A DNA stretch of 64,000 nucleotides, taken from Ruminococcus sp. GTDB taxonomy: Bacteria > Bacillota_A > Clostridia > Oscillospirales > Ruminococcaceae. Below the pieces are notes generated by a model. The model was not told the origin of the DNA. It was given only the letters and a program-made list of their open reading frames with translations, and did not search any database. Positions 44,194-51,994 of the stretch are shown in pieces. The stretch spans positions 71,328 through 135,327 of the forward strand of contig JAFXRZ010000008.1 of the NCBI GenBank assembly GCA_017536105.1, read 5' to 3'. The translations under genes and the position numbers were made by a program. The first letter of the stretch is position 1. Every line of letters starts with the position of its first letter.

Positions 44194-45213
44194 TTATCCG
44201 ATCGTGAAAAATCTCTGCCAGCACTGGTAGCTCTCGCCTTTTTTGAGCTCCTGATATCCGCTGACATCGCCCTTGAGCTTAAGGTTTGCCGAGTTTATCA
44301 TGGCTGTCATGGGCTCGGGGCAGAAGAATCCGGCTGTGCCGCGGCAGTTCCAGACGTTCCAGAACCTGTATTCCTTGGATACCTCGTTGCACACCCGCTT
44401 GCCTGTGATCTTGTCGGTGACTACGGCCCCGTAGAAGGGCTTGCCGTCAAGGTCGGTGGTCTCGGCGGTGTACATCTCGTTGTTTATAGTGTGGAGAACG
44501 GGATGCATGGAGCCGTTGGGATAGCGCTTGTCTCTGCTTGTGAGAGGCAGGAGCTGCTCCGTTGGCAGGCATCTTTCGTTGAGCTCGCATCTCTCGCCCA
44601 CAGCTATCCTGAGCCTCATGCCCTTCTGCTTGCCTCCGGGAGTTATCGGAGCGCTGAGGCAGGTGTGGGTGCATACCGAGACAGGCAGCCGCTTGTCCGA
44701 AAGATTGTCGAGGATAACGGTCTGCTTCAGACCTTCCTCCTCCGAGAGCTCATATTTATATGTGAGCTTGAAATCAAGAGGGAAGTACTCATACATCTTG
44801 TCGGTCTTGTCGAAGGTGTATGAGGTCACGCACACGGCTTTGTCACCCTGAACTTCTGCAAGCTCCAGCTTGTGCTCTCTGTCGTGTACCCAGCCGTGGA
44901 TGAAATTATTGAGCTTGGGCTCGTTTATCGGCAGGTGATAGGTAGCGTCACTGGTCTTTAGGGTACCGCCGTCAAAGCGGTTCGGGAGATAAAGCGTAGG
45001 CAGACCCCAGAGGACTCTTGCCTTGTTGATCTCTTTCAATGTTGCCTTTTCCGACCAGCGGAACACTTCAATGTTGTTTTCGGTATCGAAAAGCCTGAGA
45101 ACGCAGCTGCCGATAGCCGGTGCCACAATGGCAAAATAACGCCCTGCGGTAAGCTTAACACAGTCAACGCCCTTGCACTTGAACGCGGTCTCTGCCGAAA
45201 GTTCCATATCCAT
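44194..45213 (-). CDS. aldose 1-epimerase-like (GalM-fold) protein
   Basis: A 339-residue protein with the galactose-mutarotase-like beta-sandwich: FAIVAPAIGSCVLRLFDTEN, LYLPNRFDGGTLKT, LNNFIHGWVHDREH (with a histidine at the usual catalytic site), and FWNVWNCRGTAGFFCPEPMT. It is larger than plain GalM and some active-site residues differ, so it may act on an oligosaccharide or phosphorylated sugar. Its place as first gene of the cellobiose operon fits supply of the correct glucose or cellobiose anomer. GGAGA precedes the ATG. Confidence 0.8.
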   Translation of the reverse strand: MDMELSAETAFKCKGVDCVKLTAGRYFAIVAPAIGSCVLRLFDTENNIEVFRWSEKATLKEINKARVLWGLPTLYLPNRFDGGTLKTSDATYHLPINEPKLNNFIHGWVHDREHKLELAEVQGDKAVCVTSYTFDKTDKMYEYFPLDFKLTYKYELSEEEGLKQTVILDNLSDKRLPVSVCTHTCLSAPITPGGKQKGMRLRIAVGERCELNERCLPTEQLLPLTSRDKRYPNGSMHPVLHTINNEMYTAETTDLDGKPFYGAVVTDKITGKRVCNEVSKEYRFWNVWNCRGTAGFFCPEPMTAMINSANLKLKGDVSGYQELKKGESYQCWQRFFTIG

Positions 45214-45251
45214 CTGTCTCCTTTGCCGTACCTGCGCCGTTTCCGGCAGCT

Positions 45252-45261
45252 TAAACGTTTA
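45252..45261. promoter_or_regulatory. palindromic LacI-type operator candidate
   Basis: TAAACGTTTA is a perfect 10-bp palindrome with the central CG typical of LacI/GalR operators. It lies about 10 bases downstream of the -10 of the cellobiose operon promoter, over the expected transcription start. Confidence 0.55.
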
Positions 45262-45270
45262 TATACAACA

Positions 45271-45299
45271 ATTATACCATATTTGCTTTGGATTGTCCA
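45271..45299 (-). promoter_or_regulatory. sigma-A-type promoter for the cellobiose phosphorylase operon
   Basis: On the minus strand TGGACA, 17 bases, TATAAT, 58 bases before the ATG at 45213. Confidence 0.82.
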
Positions 45300-45348
45300 G
45301 TATTTTTTAACTTTTTTTATAAAAAGATTTTAACATTATTTATAAGAA

Positions 45349-45388
45349 GAAAAAGCCCCGATGCAGAGCTTTTTTCTCCGCAAAGGGG
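45349..45388 (-). terminator. terminator of birA
   Basis: On the minus strand a two-part stem (CCCC/GGGG outside, GCGGAG/CTCTGC inside with small internal loops) is followed by CTTTTTCTTC. Confidence 0.7.
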
Positions 45389-45394
45389 TGTATT

Positions 45395-46369
45395 TCATTG
45401 CTTTCTTATGCTTATCTCTCCGCTGAGGACGGTCTTTTTTTCGCCGTTTTCGGTCCGGACCAGCAGCCGGCAGCTGTCGTCAACGTCCTCGAGAACGCAG
45501 CTGTAGGAGCTCTCTCCGCTGATGACCCTGATCTTCTCGCCTTTCCACATCAGCCTGCTGCGGTAGCTTTCGAGGAAGCTCCTGCTTTCGAGCTCGCGGT
45601 AGTATCTCATCAGCCTTCTCAGCACATCTCCGGCAAGCCTGTTCCGCAGATCGCCCTCGGCCGAATCGAAAACAGCCGCTGCAACCTCCCGGAGCTCTTC
45701 GGGGAAACCGCCCTTCGGCTCGCAGGCGTTTATCCCGATGCCCACTATCGCATATTCGAGACCGCCGTTCTCAAGTGAGACAGAAGCCTCGGTCAGGATC
45801 CCGCAGATCTTCCTGTCTCCGATATAAACGTCGTTCACCCATTTGATGCCGCATTTTTTGCCGGAGGCTGCTTCAACCGCCTCTGCCACAGCGGCTGCGG
45901 CTGCGGTGGTTATGAGAGTTGCCTGCTCTGCCGGAAGGTCTGTCCTCAGCAGCAGGCTCATGTAAAGCCCTGTGTCCTCCGGGGAATAAAAGCTCCTGCC
46001 GAGCCGTCCCTTGCCTGCCGTCTGAGCCCCGGCGATGATCGCCGTTCCCTCGCAGGCTCCCGAGACAGCAGCCTCACGAAGCCTTGTATTGGTTGAATCC
46101 ACGGACTTGAAGACCTCGGGAAAGACAGTATCTTTCGCCTCTCCCAGATATTTTTTTATCCCGGCTGCGGTGAGCATATCGCTTTTTTCTTCGAGCCTGT
46201 AGCCCCGGTTCGTGACAGCCGAGATAGCATAGCCTTCCTTTTGCAAAGCTCTCACGGCTTTCCAGACAGCACCTCTCGTGCAGCCAAGCTCCTTTGCCAG
46301 CTCTTCTCCCGAGACGAATCCTCCCCGGTTTTCCGCAAGGAGTGCGGCAAGCCTTTCCCGGGTGTTCAT
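45395..46369 (-). CDS. birA: biotin--protein ligase / biotin operon repressor
   Basis: A 324-residue bifunctional BirA. An N-terminal winged helix (VSGEELAKELGCTRGAVWKA) precedes the ligase domain with TAGKGRLGRSFYSPEDTGLY (biotinyl-AMP loop), CGIKWVNDVYIGDRKICGIL and a C-terminal SH3-like part. It attaches biotin to carboxylase subunits and may repress biotin genes. The start overlaps the stop of the DUF4261 gene by ATGA. Confidence 0.93.
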   Translation of the reverse strand: MNTRERLAALLAENRGGFVSGEELAKELGCTRGAVWKAVRALQKEGYAISAVTNRGYRLEEKSDMLTAAGIKKYLGEAKDTVFPEVFKSVDSTNTRLREAAVSGACEGTAIIAGAQTAGKGRLGRSFYSPEDTGLYMSLLLRTDLPAEQATLITTAAAAAVAEAVEAASGKKCGIKWVNDVYIGDRKICGILTEASVSLENGGLEYAIVGIGINACEPKGGFPEELREVAAAVFDSAEGDLRNRLAGDVLRRLMRYYRELESRSFLESYRSRLMWKGEKIRVISGESSYSCVLEDVDDSCRLLVRTENGEKKTVLSGEISIRKQ

Positions 46370-47163
46370 TGCAGGTTCTTGAAGCCTATCTTAAGGCTCT
46401 CTCCGTCAATGCTGACGGCATCGGAAAGCGCTATTGGCAGCTTTTCGTCATCGGAGAAGCCAATAGTCTCGCCGTCCTTGAGCTCCACATCTTCGCTGAT
46501 GACATACTCGGCGATAGAAACGAGAAAACCGAAAAGCTCCGCAGGCTGAGCGCTTGTCCCGACGACCTCGATCTCTTCCTTGCCGAAACGCCTGAGTCCG
46601 CAGGTGAAGCCGTTGAGCACGCTGCCCTTTTCTCCCTGGGTGATATACATTCCCGCATGGACCAGCAGGGGAGTGGGCAGATCACCGTCCTTGAGCATCT
46701 CCGCTATCTTTATATAGTAATCTTTCTCATATACCGTCGGGTTCTGGTAGAAGCCGATAGCGTTCTTGAGCTTCATCGCCGAGCTTGCGATCTTCACAAG
46801 GAGCAGAGCCTGTTCGAGAGGCTGGCCTCTGTCCATGACCGCCGTCAGCAGGTGAGCCTTGTGTTTTGAGACTTCCTTTTCTCCCTCTCCCCATAGAACA
46901 TTGTTCTTTGCGCAGCTCTCAGCTTCGCCGTTTGGAACGGGGTTCGGCATCAGCGAGCAGGCAGCCATAAGATCGCCGCAGCGGAAAACCACGGCTCCGT
47001 CCTTGGGATCCTCCTTGAACTCTATCTGCCAGTCCTCTTTGAGGTAGTGGCGGAACCTCGGCCAGTCGAAGTTGGCGTCGGTGAAAAGCGCAAAGCCAAG
47101 TGAGGCGGTGCCCTTTTTTTCGTTGGTGTTGTCAACTGCATTTTCGTTGATGTTTTCGCTCAT
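46366..47163 (-). CDS. DUF4261-like protein
   Basis: A 265-residue soluble protein (MSENINENAVDNTNEKKGTA at the start) with the features of DUF4261 proteins, for example LGFALFTDANFDWPRFRHYL and MNPV-like VFRCGDLMAACSLMPNPVP. Its function is not known. I start at ATG 47163 with AAAGGAAAG in front. It is coupled to birA by an ATGA overlap. Confidence 0.72.
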   Translation of the reverse strand: MSENINENAVDNTNEKKGTASLGFALFTDANFDWPRFRHYLKEDWQIEFKEDPKDGAVVFRCGDLMAACSLMPNPVPNGEAESCAKNNVLWGEGEKEVSKHKAHLLTAVMDRGQPLEQALLLVKIASSAMKLKNAIGFYQNPTVYEKDYYIKIAEMLKDGDLPTPLLVHAGMYITQGEKGSVLNGFTCGLRRFGKEEIEVVGTSAQPAELFGFLVSIAEYVISEDVELKDGETIGFSDDEKLPIALSDAVSIDGESLKIGFKNLQ

Positions 47164-47222
47164 TTTATTCTTTCCTTTCAGTAAGAGATACTTTGTACAG
47201 ACAAACAAACGGGCGAATGTTT

Positions 47223-47259
47223 AAGGCAACACCGCATTTGAGATGTGCGGTGTTGCCTT
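47223..47259. repeat. 14-bp stem-loop AAGGCAACACCGCA
   Basis: AAGGCAACACCGCA (47223-47236) pairs perfectly with TGCGGTGTTGCCTT (47246-47259). It lies after the phosphoribosyltransferase gene and may act as its terminator, although T's are few on the minus strand. The same 14-mer recurs at 63845, which suggests a dispersed element. Confidence 0.7.
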
Positions 47260-47276
47260 TTGTCCGCCCTTGATCG

Positions 47277-47906
47277 TCAGATCTTTGAATAGCCGAAGCT
47301 GTTTATCAGCGCATCTACCTTTCTGCCGTCAGCGCACATCGGGCAGGTGGTGGAGCTGTAGCTGTCGTATTTAGGCAGGTCCTCGGAATAGAAGATCGCG
47401 TGTACGGGGATGTTGTGGGATTCCTTTATAGCCGAGAAGATAGCGCCTATGGCTGCAAGATGACCGTTGTAATATTTCAGGCAGTCAACTGCACGGACGA
47501 TGCTCTTGCCCGTGGAAGCTGAGGAGATCAGCAGGAGCACCTGCTTGCCCCAGATCTGCTTCTGGGTGTTGTCCCGGAAGATCATCTGGTTGTTCATGTT
47601 GAGCTCGGGAGTTACCACAGCGATGTCAGCGCCTCTGTTTATGCCCTGCTCGGACAGGCTCTCCGCAAGGAAAGCTCCCAGCATCTCTGTTCCCTCAAGG
47701 CAGATTATCGTGTCGATATGGGTCGAGGTGTAGGTGCCTGCAAGCTCCTTTGCAGCTTCGTTTGCCATCTTGTGGCTGGTCTTTATCGAGGTCATGTCAA
47801 CGTAGTAATTGACATGGGAGTGGTTGGTGGCGAAATGTCCGGGAATGATGCCGATCTTGATGCGGTTGTTCCTGGTGTTGGTTATAGTCTGTATCCTGTT
47901 TTCCAT
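47277..47906 (-). CDS. orotate phosphoribosyltransferase-like protein
   Basis: A 209-residue type I phosphoribosyltransferase. IDTIICLEGTEMLGAFLAE and QVLLLISSASTGKSIVRAVD correspond to the core and PRPP-binding loops, although the latter lacks the usual run of two acidic residues before it. The C-terminal CPMC motif is an extra. Orotate phosphoribosyltransferase is the closest fit, but it is shorter and more diverged than PyrE. It has its own promoter. Confidence 0.65.
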   Translation of the reverse strand: MENRIQTITNTRNNRIKIGIIPGHFATNHSHVNYYVDMTSIKTSHKMANEAAKELAGTYTSTHIDTIICLEGTEMLGAFLAESLSEQGINRGADIAVVTPELNMNNQMIFRDNTQKQIWGKQVLLLISSASTGKSIVRAVDCLKYYNGHLAAIGAIFSAIKESHNIPVHAIFYSEDLPKYDSYSSTTCPMCADGRKVDALINSFGYSKI

Positions 47907-47941
47907 ATAGATACCTCCGTGAAATAATAATCTACCTTAAC

Positions 47942-47970
47942 ATTATATCACAGAACTGTTCATATTTCAA
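47942..47970 (-). promoter_or_regulatory. sigma-A-type promoter for the phosphoribosyltransferase gene
   Basis: On the minus strand TTGAAA, 17 bases, TATAAT, 36 bases before the ATG. Confidence 0.85.
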
Positions 47971-48023
47971 GCACCGCCCTGCCAAAAACATACACCTATT
48001 TTTGTATATTTTGCTAAACCGTG

Positions 48024-48455
48024 TCAGAGCTGACCGGATATCTTGTCCATGAATTCCTGCATCTTGCTCTCAAAATATCCTGCCGGGATGAGAGCTATGC
48101 CCACCTCGTCGCTGAGGACCATGAGCCTGTCTCCGCCTTTGAAGGAGAACTGATCTCTTGCCGCCTTTGGAATGACTATCTGCCCTCTGTCTCCGATAGT
48201 GACAGTCCCCCAGATGTTCTTTCCGGTGGGCGCCGGAGGTATTATCCCGATGCCGTCGGCGGTCTCGGTCTTCATCAGGCCGTCGATAGTCACCCCATAG
48301 ACCTGCGCCAGCAGCGAAGCCTTTTCGATGTCGGGGATGGTGGAGCCGTTTTCCCATTTTGCATAAGCCTGCCTGGAAATACCGATCTTTTCGGCTATCT
48401 GCTCCTGTGAGTAGCCGCTGAGTTTTCTCAGCATTATAAGATTGTCTTTCAGCAT
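48024..48455 (-). CDS. XRE helix-turn-helix plus AbrB-type regulator
   Basis: A 143-residue fusion. Residues 1-60 are an XRE-type helix-turn-helix (MLRKLSGYSQEQIAEKIGIS, RQAYAKWENG), and residues 80-125 are a SpoVT/AbrB beta-barrel (VTIGDRGQIVIPKAARDQFS). Two different DNA-binding folds in one chain are uncommon. It is the last gene behind an ABC transporter and probably regulates that operon. Confidence 0.87.
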   Translation of the reverse strand: MLKDNLIMLRKLSGYSQEQIAEKIGISRQAYAKWENGSTIPDIEKASLLAQVYGVTIDGLMKTETADGIGIIPPAPTGKNIWGTVTIGDRGQIVIPKAARDQFSFKGGDRLMVLSDEVGIALIPAGYFESKMQEFMDKISGQL

Positions 48456-48467
48456 ATCTCCACCCCT

Positions 48468-49121
48468 TTATAAGTCTATCATTTCAAATCTCTTGCACGA
48501 AAGCTTGTATGCCCAAAGCGTCAGCAGGATATATGAGATCGTCCCGCAAAGCAGCAGCGATACCTGCAAAACTATATGGTCGAAGCCGAAAGCGTTCACA
48601 GCCTCAAGCCCCGGGATGTGGTGCAGGGATTCAGCAATACCGATCAGCAGAAAGCAGACGATTATGTGAGTTACGAAGGGCTTTCCGAGCTTGTAGCCCG
48701 TCTTGAAAAATCCTCCGATAAAGATAAGATTGAACAAACCGAAGAGAAGAAATGCCATGCCGAGGAAGAACAGGTTTGCGTTCATCAAAGCGTTCTCGCG
48801 GTAAGCCTTGGCTTCGGAAAGCACCGTCATGCGGACAAGGGTCAGAGAGGACATAACTGCCATGCCGCACAGCTCGATAAATACCGAAAACTGGAATTTG
48901 CCCTTTACCACATCGTGCTTAGCAACGGGGAGCAGAGCGAAATAAACGATGTCATTCGCCTCTCTGGCGCTCTGGAAGCTCTGGAAGATGCCCATGGAGA
49001 TGAAGAACGCTCCGCAGAGAACGGGATACCCCGGCAGCATCGCCATAACTCCGAAAGCGATGAACAGATAGGACAGTATCGATGCGCTGAGCTTCAGCTC
49101 TTTTTTCAGCAGTGCGTTCAT
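48468..49121 (-). CDS. ABC-2-type transporter permease
   Basis: A 217-residue membrane protein with six hydrophobic helices (ILSYLFIAFGVMAMLPGYPV at the start; LLLCGTISYILLTLWAYKLS at the end). It is the membrane partner of the preceding ATPase gene, which it overlaps by ATGA. The substrate is unknown. Confidence 0.83.
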   Translation of the reverse strand: MNALLKKELKLSASILSYLFIAFGVMAMLPGYPVLCGAFFISMGIFQSFQSAREANDIVYFALLPVAKHDVVKGKFQFSVFIELCGMAVMSSLTLVRMTVLSEAKAYRENALMNANLFFLGMAFLLFGLFNLIFIGGFFKTGYKLGKPFVTHIIVCFLLIGIAESLHHIPGLEAVNAFGFDHIVLQVSLLLCGTISYILLTLWAYKLSCKRFEMIDL

Positions 49122-49837
49122 GACCTCGCCTCCCTCTCCAGCCTCAGGAATATCTCTTCAAGAGTCTCGCCGGGCTCTCCGAGATCGCGGATAAGATCCG
49201 TTTTCGGGCAGCTTGCCTTGATCTCTCCGCGGCTGATGTAAATAATGTTATCGGCGCAGCGTTCAAGGTCGGAGGTGATGTGCGTCGAAAAAAGTATGGT
49301 CGATCCGTGGTCTTTCAGCGTCGTGAAAACCTCCAGCAGCTCGTCCCTGGAAAAGGGGTCGAGTCCGCTCGTGGGCTCGTCAAGGATAAGAACCTCGGCC
49401 TTGTGGGAAAGAGCGAGCAGCAGGTTGAATTTCACCTTCATGCCCTCGGAAAGCTCCAAGGGCTTTTTGTTTTCGTCAAGGCAGAACAGGGACATATATT
49501 TCCTGTAAGACTCCTCGTCCCAGCTGCGGTAAAAGCTCTTGGTAACCTCGGCGATCTGCCGGATAGTCTTTCTCGGATACCAGCTGACAGTGCCGGTGGA
49601 ATAGCCGATGCGCTGTTTGATCTCGGATTCGCTGCCGGAAAGGGGCAGACCGAAATAGCTAATCTCTCCGCTGTCCGTGTGGATGAGATTCAGCATGGAC
49701 TTTATAGTGGTGGTCTTGCCTGCACCGTTGCGGCCGATGAAGCCGGTGATCTTTCCGCTCTCGAGCGAGAAAGAAACATCGTTCAGCCGAAATTCGGGGT
49801 AAGTCTTGCAAACGTTTTTCAACTCAACAATATTCAT
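49118..49837 (-). CDS. ABC transporter ATP-binding protein
   Basis: A 239-residue ATPase: FIGRNGAGKTTTIKSMLNLI is Walker A, LSEGMKVKFNLLLALSHKAE is the signature region and VLILDEPTSGLDP is Walker B; STHITSDLE contains the H-loop. The type matches YtrB/YxlF-like exporters. I start at ATG 49837 behind AGGAGG; the longer frame has no such site. Confidence 0.92.
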   Translation of the reverse strand: MNIVELKNVCKTYPEFRLNDVSFSLESGKITGFIGRNGAGKTTTIKSMLNLIHTDSGEISYFGLPLSGSESEIKQRIGYSTGTVSWYPRKTIRQIAEVTKSFYRSWDEESYRKYMSLFCLDENKKPLELSEGMKVKFNLLLALSHKAEVLILDEPTSGLDPFSRDELLEVFTTLKDHGSTILFSTHITSDLERCADNIIYISRGEIKASCPKTDLIRDLGEPGETLEEIFLRLEREARS

Positions 49838-49868
49838 AGCTGCCTCCTGTGGTGTGATTTCTGTGAAT

Positions 49869-49897
49869 ATGGTAACATACGGTTGCGTAAAAGTCAA
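49869..49897 (-). promoter_or_regulatory. promoter candidate for the ABC transporter operon
   Basis: On the minus strand TTGACT, 17 bases, TACCAT. The -10 is a moderate match. Confidence 0.55.
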
Positions 49898-50183
49898 CCA
49901 ACCAAAGATAACACGCAATGCCTGTTTTGGTTGCGTTTTTCGTAAATTTCACAGTTCGTGCTGCGATATTGCGGGGCCGATGGAAACTTGTACCGCCTCT
50001 TTGTGCAGAATGACGAAGTGATCCTGCCGTTCGACAGGCCGAAAAAGTATGTCTCTTTTTGCAACTGTGCGAAAAATTACCCGATTGAAAAATCCGGGTG
50101 CGGTTTTTCGGGAGTTTTGGCCGTGAAGTTTTTCTTGGATCTGTGTCGGATAAGGTCAGAAGGGAGTTTTTTTGTACTTGATC

Positions 50184-50210
50184 TGTTACAAATTGTTGAA
50201 ATTCGTAACA
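50184..50210. promoter_or_regulatory. TGTTAC/GTAACA inverted repeat upstream of murA
   Basis: TGTTAC (50184-50189) and GTAACA (50205-50210) form an inverted repeat 112 bases before the murA -35, and another GTTAC follows. It could be an operator. The 645-base gap 49838-50482 holds this, the two promoters and no supported gene. Confidence 0.35.
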
Positions 50211-50321
50211 AAACAGTTACAACTGTCCAAAACATTACACGCAAATGATTACTGACGAGTTACGATTTTCGTTCAAAACGGAGAAAATTTTGTTTGGAGC
50301 GCAAAATTACATTATTTACTA

Positions 50322-50350
50322 TTGATTTTTTAGTGCATTTGTGTTAAAAT
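50322..50350 (+). promoter_or_regulatory. sigma-A-type promoter for murA
   Basis: TTGATT, 17 bases, TAAAAT, giving a leader of about 125 bases. Confidence 0.78.
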
Positions 50351-50482
50351 ATTATTGTCTTTTGAAGCGAATTATGTCGCAGAGCGTAAAATGCCCTGCG
50401 ATGCCTATATATTTTATTACTCTGCACGGCGTAAATGCGTGCTTTGCGGCTGAGACCGCAACTCACAAGGAGAGTGTTCACT

Positions 50483-51769
50483 TTGGAAAAGTTTGTAATA
50501 AAAGGCGGCAGACCGCTCAGCGGCGAGGTGACTATCAGCGGAGCTAAGAACGCTGCTGTTGCCATTGTTGCTGCCACTATTCTCTGCGACGAGCCCTGCG
50601 TGCTCGAGAATGTCCCCGAGATAAGCGATATCACCATCTGCATGAAGATACTTTCAAGCATGGGCGCTGTCGTTAAGCTGGTGGATAAGAATACCGTATA
50701 TTTCGATACAAGAGGGATAACCAAGCCTGAGGTGCCTTATGAGCTTGCACGCTCTATGAGAGCTTCGACCTATTTTCTCGGAACTCTGCTCGGCAGATTC
50801 CATAATGCCTATGTCGCAATGCCCGGCGGCTGCGACCTCGGCGACAGGCCGATAGATCAGCACCTGAAGGCTTTTGCTTCGCTCGGTGCCGAAAACGATA
50901 TCGAGAACGGACAGGTCCATGTCTGGGCTGACGACCTTATCGGCGCTCAGATCTATTTCGACTTCAATACCGTCGGCGGTACGATAAACGCTATCATGGC
51001 TGCCTGCAAGAGCAAGGGCCTTACGGTTATCGAGAATGCCGCTAAGGAACCCCATATCGTTGACCTTGCAAACTTCCTCAACTCCATGGGAGCTGATATA
51101 AGAGGCGCAGGTACCGACGTCATCAAGATCAGAGGCGTCAATTACCTCAAGGGCATAACCTACGGCATCATCCCCGACCAGATCGAGGCCGGCACTTATA
51201 TGGTAGCCGCTGCTGCAACGAAGGGCGACGTTATCATCAAGAACGTTATCCCCAAGCACCTCGAATCTATAACAGCCAAGCTGAGAAAAGTGGGCGTTAC
51301 CGTTATAGAAGAGGACGAGAGCGTCGAAGTCAAGGTCGACGGACCGCTCCAGAAGACCTCGCTGAAGACCATGCCGCATCCCGGATTCCCCACGGATATG
51401 CAGCCTCAGTTCTCCACGATGCTGACGCTGGCAGAGGGAACGAGCATCGTCACCGACGACATTTTCGACAACCGCTTCAAATATGTTTCGGAGCTCAGAA
51501 GAATGGGCGCTGACATTTCCGTTGACGGCACTGTTGCAGTAATACAGGGCAAGGGCTGGCTCAAGGGAGCGCCTGTTGTAGCCACCGACCTCCGTGCAGG
51601 AGCTGCGCTGATAATCGCAGGACTTGCGGCAGAGGGAACGACGGAAGTTGAGAACATACATTTCATCGAGAGAGGATACGAGGAGATAGACAAGAAGCTC
51701 CGCGGACTCGGTGCAGACATCAAGAGGGTAGTGATCCCCGACCCGATAAGAATGGCGAAGATAGGATAA
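50483..51769 (+). CDS. murA: UDP-N-acetylglucosamine 1-carboxyvinyltransferase
   Basis: MurA makes the first committed step of peptidoglycan synthesis, moving enolpyruvate from PEP to UDP-GlcNAc. Translated from a TTG at 50483, the product is 428 residues and begins (M)EKFVIKGGRPLSGEVTISG with AKNAAVA next. The catalytic-loop Cys is in AMPGGCDLGDRPIDQH, the residue that fosfomycin attacks in sensitive enzymes. AAGGAGAG lies 8 bases before the TTG; earlier in-frame codons do not resemble MurA. It has its own promoter and terminator. Confidence 0.96.
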   Translation: MEKFVIKGGRPLSGEVTISGAKNAAVAIVAATILCDEPCVLENVPEISDITICMKILSSMGAVVKLVDKNTVYFDTRGITKPEVPYELARSMRASTYFLGTLLGRFHNAYVAMPGGCDLGDRPIDQHLKAFASLGAENDIENGQVHVWADDLIGAQIYFDFNTVGGTINAIMAACKSKGLTVIENAAKEPHIVDLANFLNSMGADIRGAGTDVIKIRGVNYLKGITYGIIPDQIEAGTYMVAAAATKGDVIIKNVIPKHLESITAKLRKVGVTVIEEDESVEVKVDGPLQKTSLKTMPHPGFPTDMQPQFSTMLTLAEGTSIVTDDIFDNRFKYVSELRRMGADISVDGTVAVIQGKGWLKGAPVVATDLRAGAALIIAGLAAEGTTEVENIHFIERGYEEIDKKLRGLGADIKRVVIPDPIRMAKIG

Positions 51770-51777
51770 AAATGACG

Positions 51778-51808
51778 AAAGGCATTGCGCTAAAGCGATG
51801 CCTTTTTT
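51778..51808 (+). terminator. terminator of murA
   Basis: AAAGGCATTGC pairs with GCGATGCCTTT (one wobble) and is followed by T6. Confidence 0.9.
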
Positions 51809-51904
51809 ATATGCGAACGCGCTGCGCGGTCTCCTTGATAGCGGGCTGTCAAATAAGCCTTGCCGAGCGCTCGGTCGAAACATCGGCGGGCGAGCAAAAA
51901 GGGG

Positions 51905-51933
51905 TTGCAAATGACAGATGTGTGTGTTATAAT
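51905..51933 (+). promoter_or_regulatory. sigma-A-type promoter for the phosphorelay operon
   Basis: TTGCAA, 17 bases, TATAAT, 61 bases before the kinase ATG. Confidence 0.8.
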
Positions 51934-51994
51934 ATAAGGTACGGTCGTTTGTGGCTGTGGCATACCGAAAAGCCGGGGAAGGAGTGAACGGACA

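Noticed and set aside
45302..45350. AT-rich stretch as a possible UP element or origin
   Set aside because: Only T and A runs between two operons; no repeated boxes.
49958..50248. 96-codon plus-strand frame starting with GTG between the ABC transporter and murA
   Set aside because: No ribosome-binding site and no recognised domain; it could be a decayed remnant, but the sequence does not support a gene.
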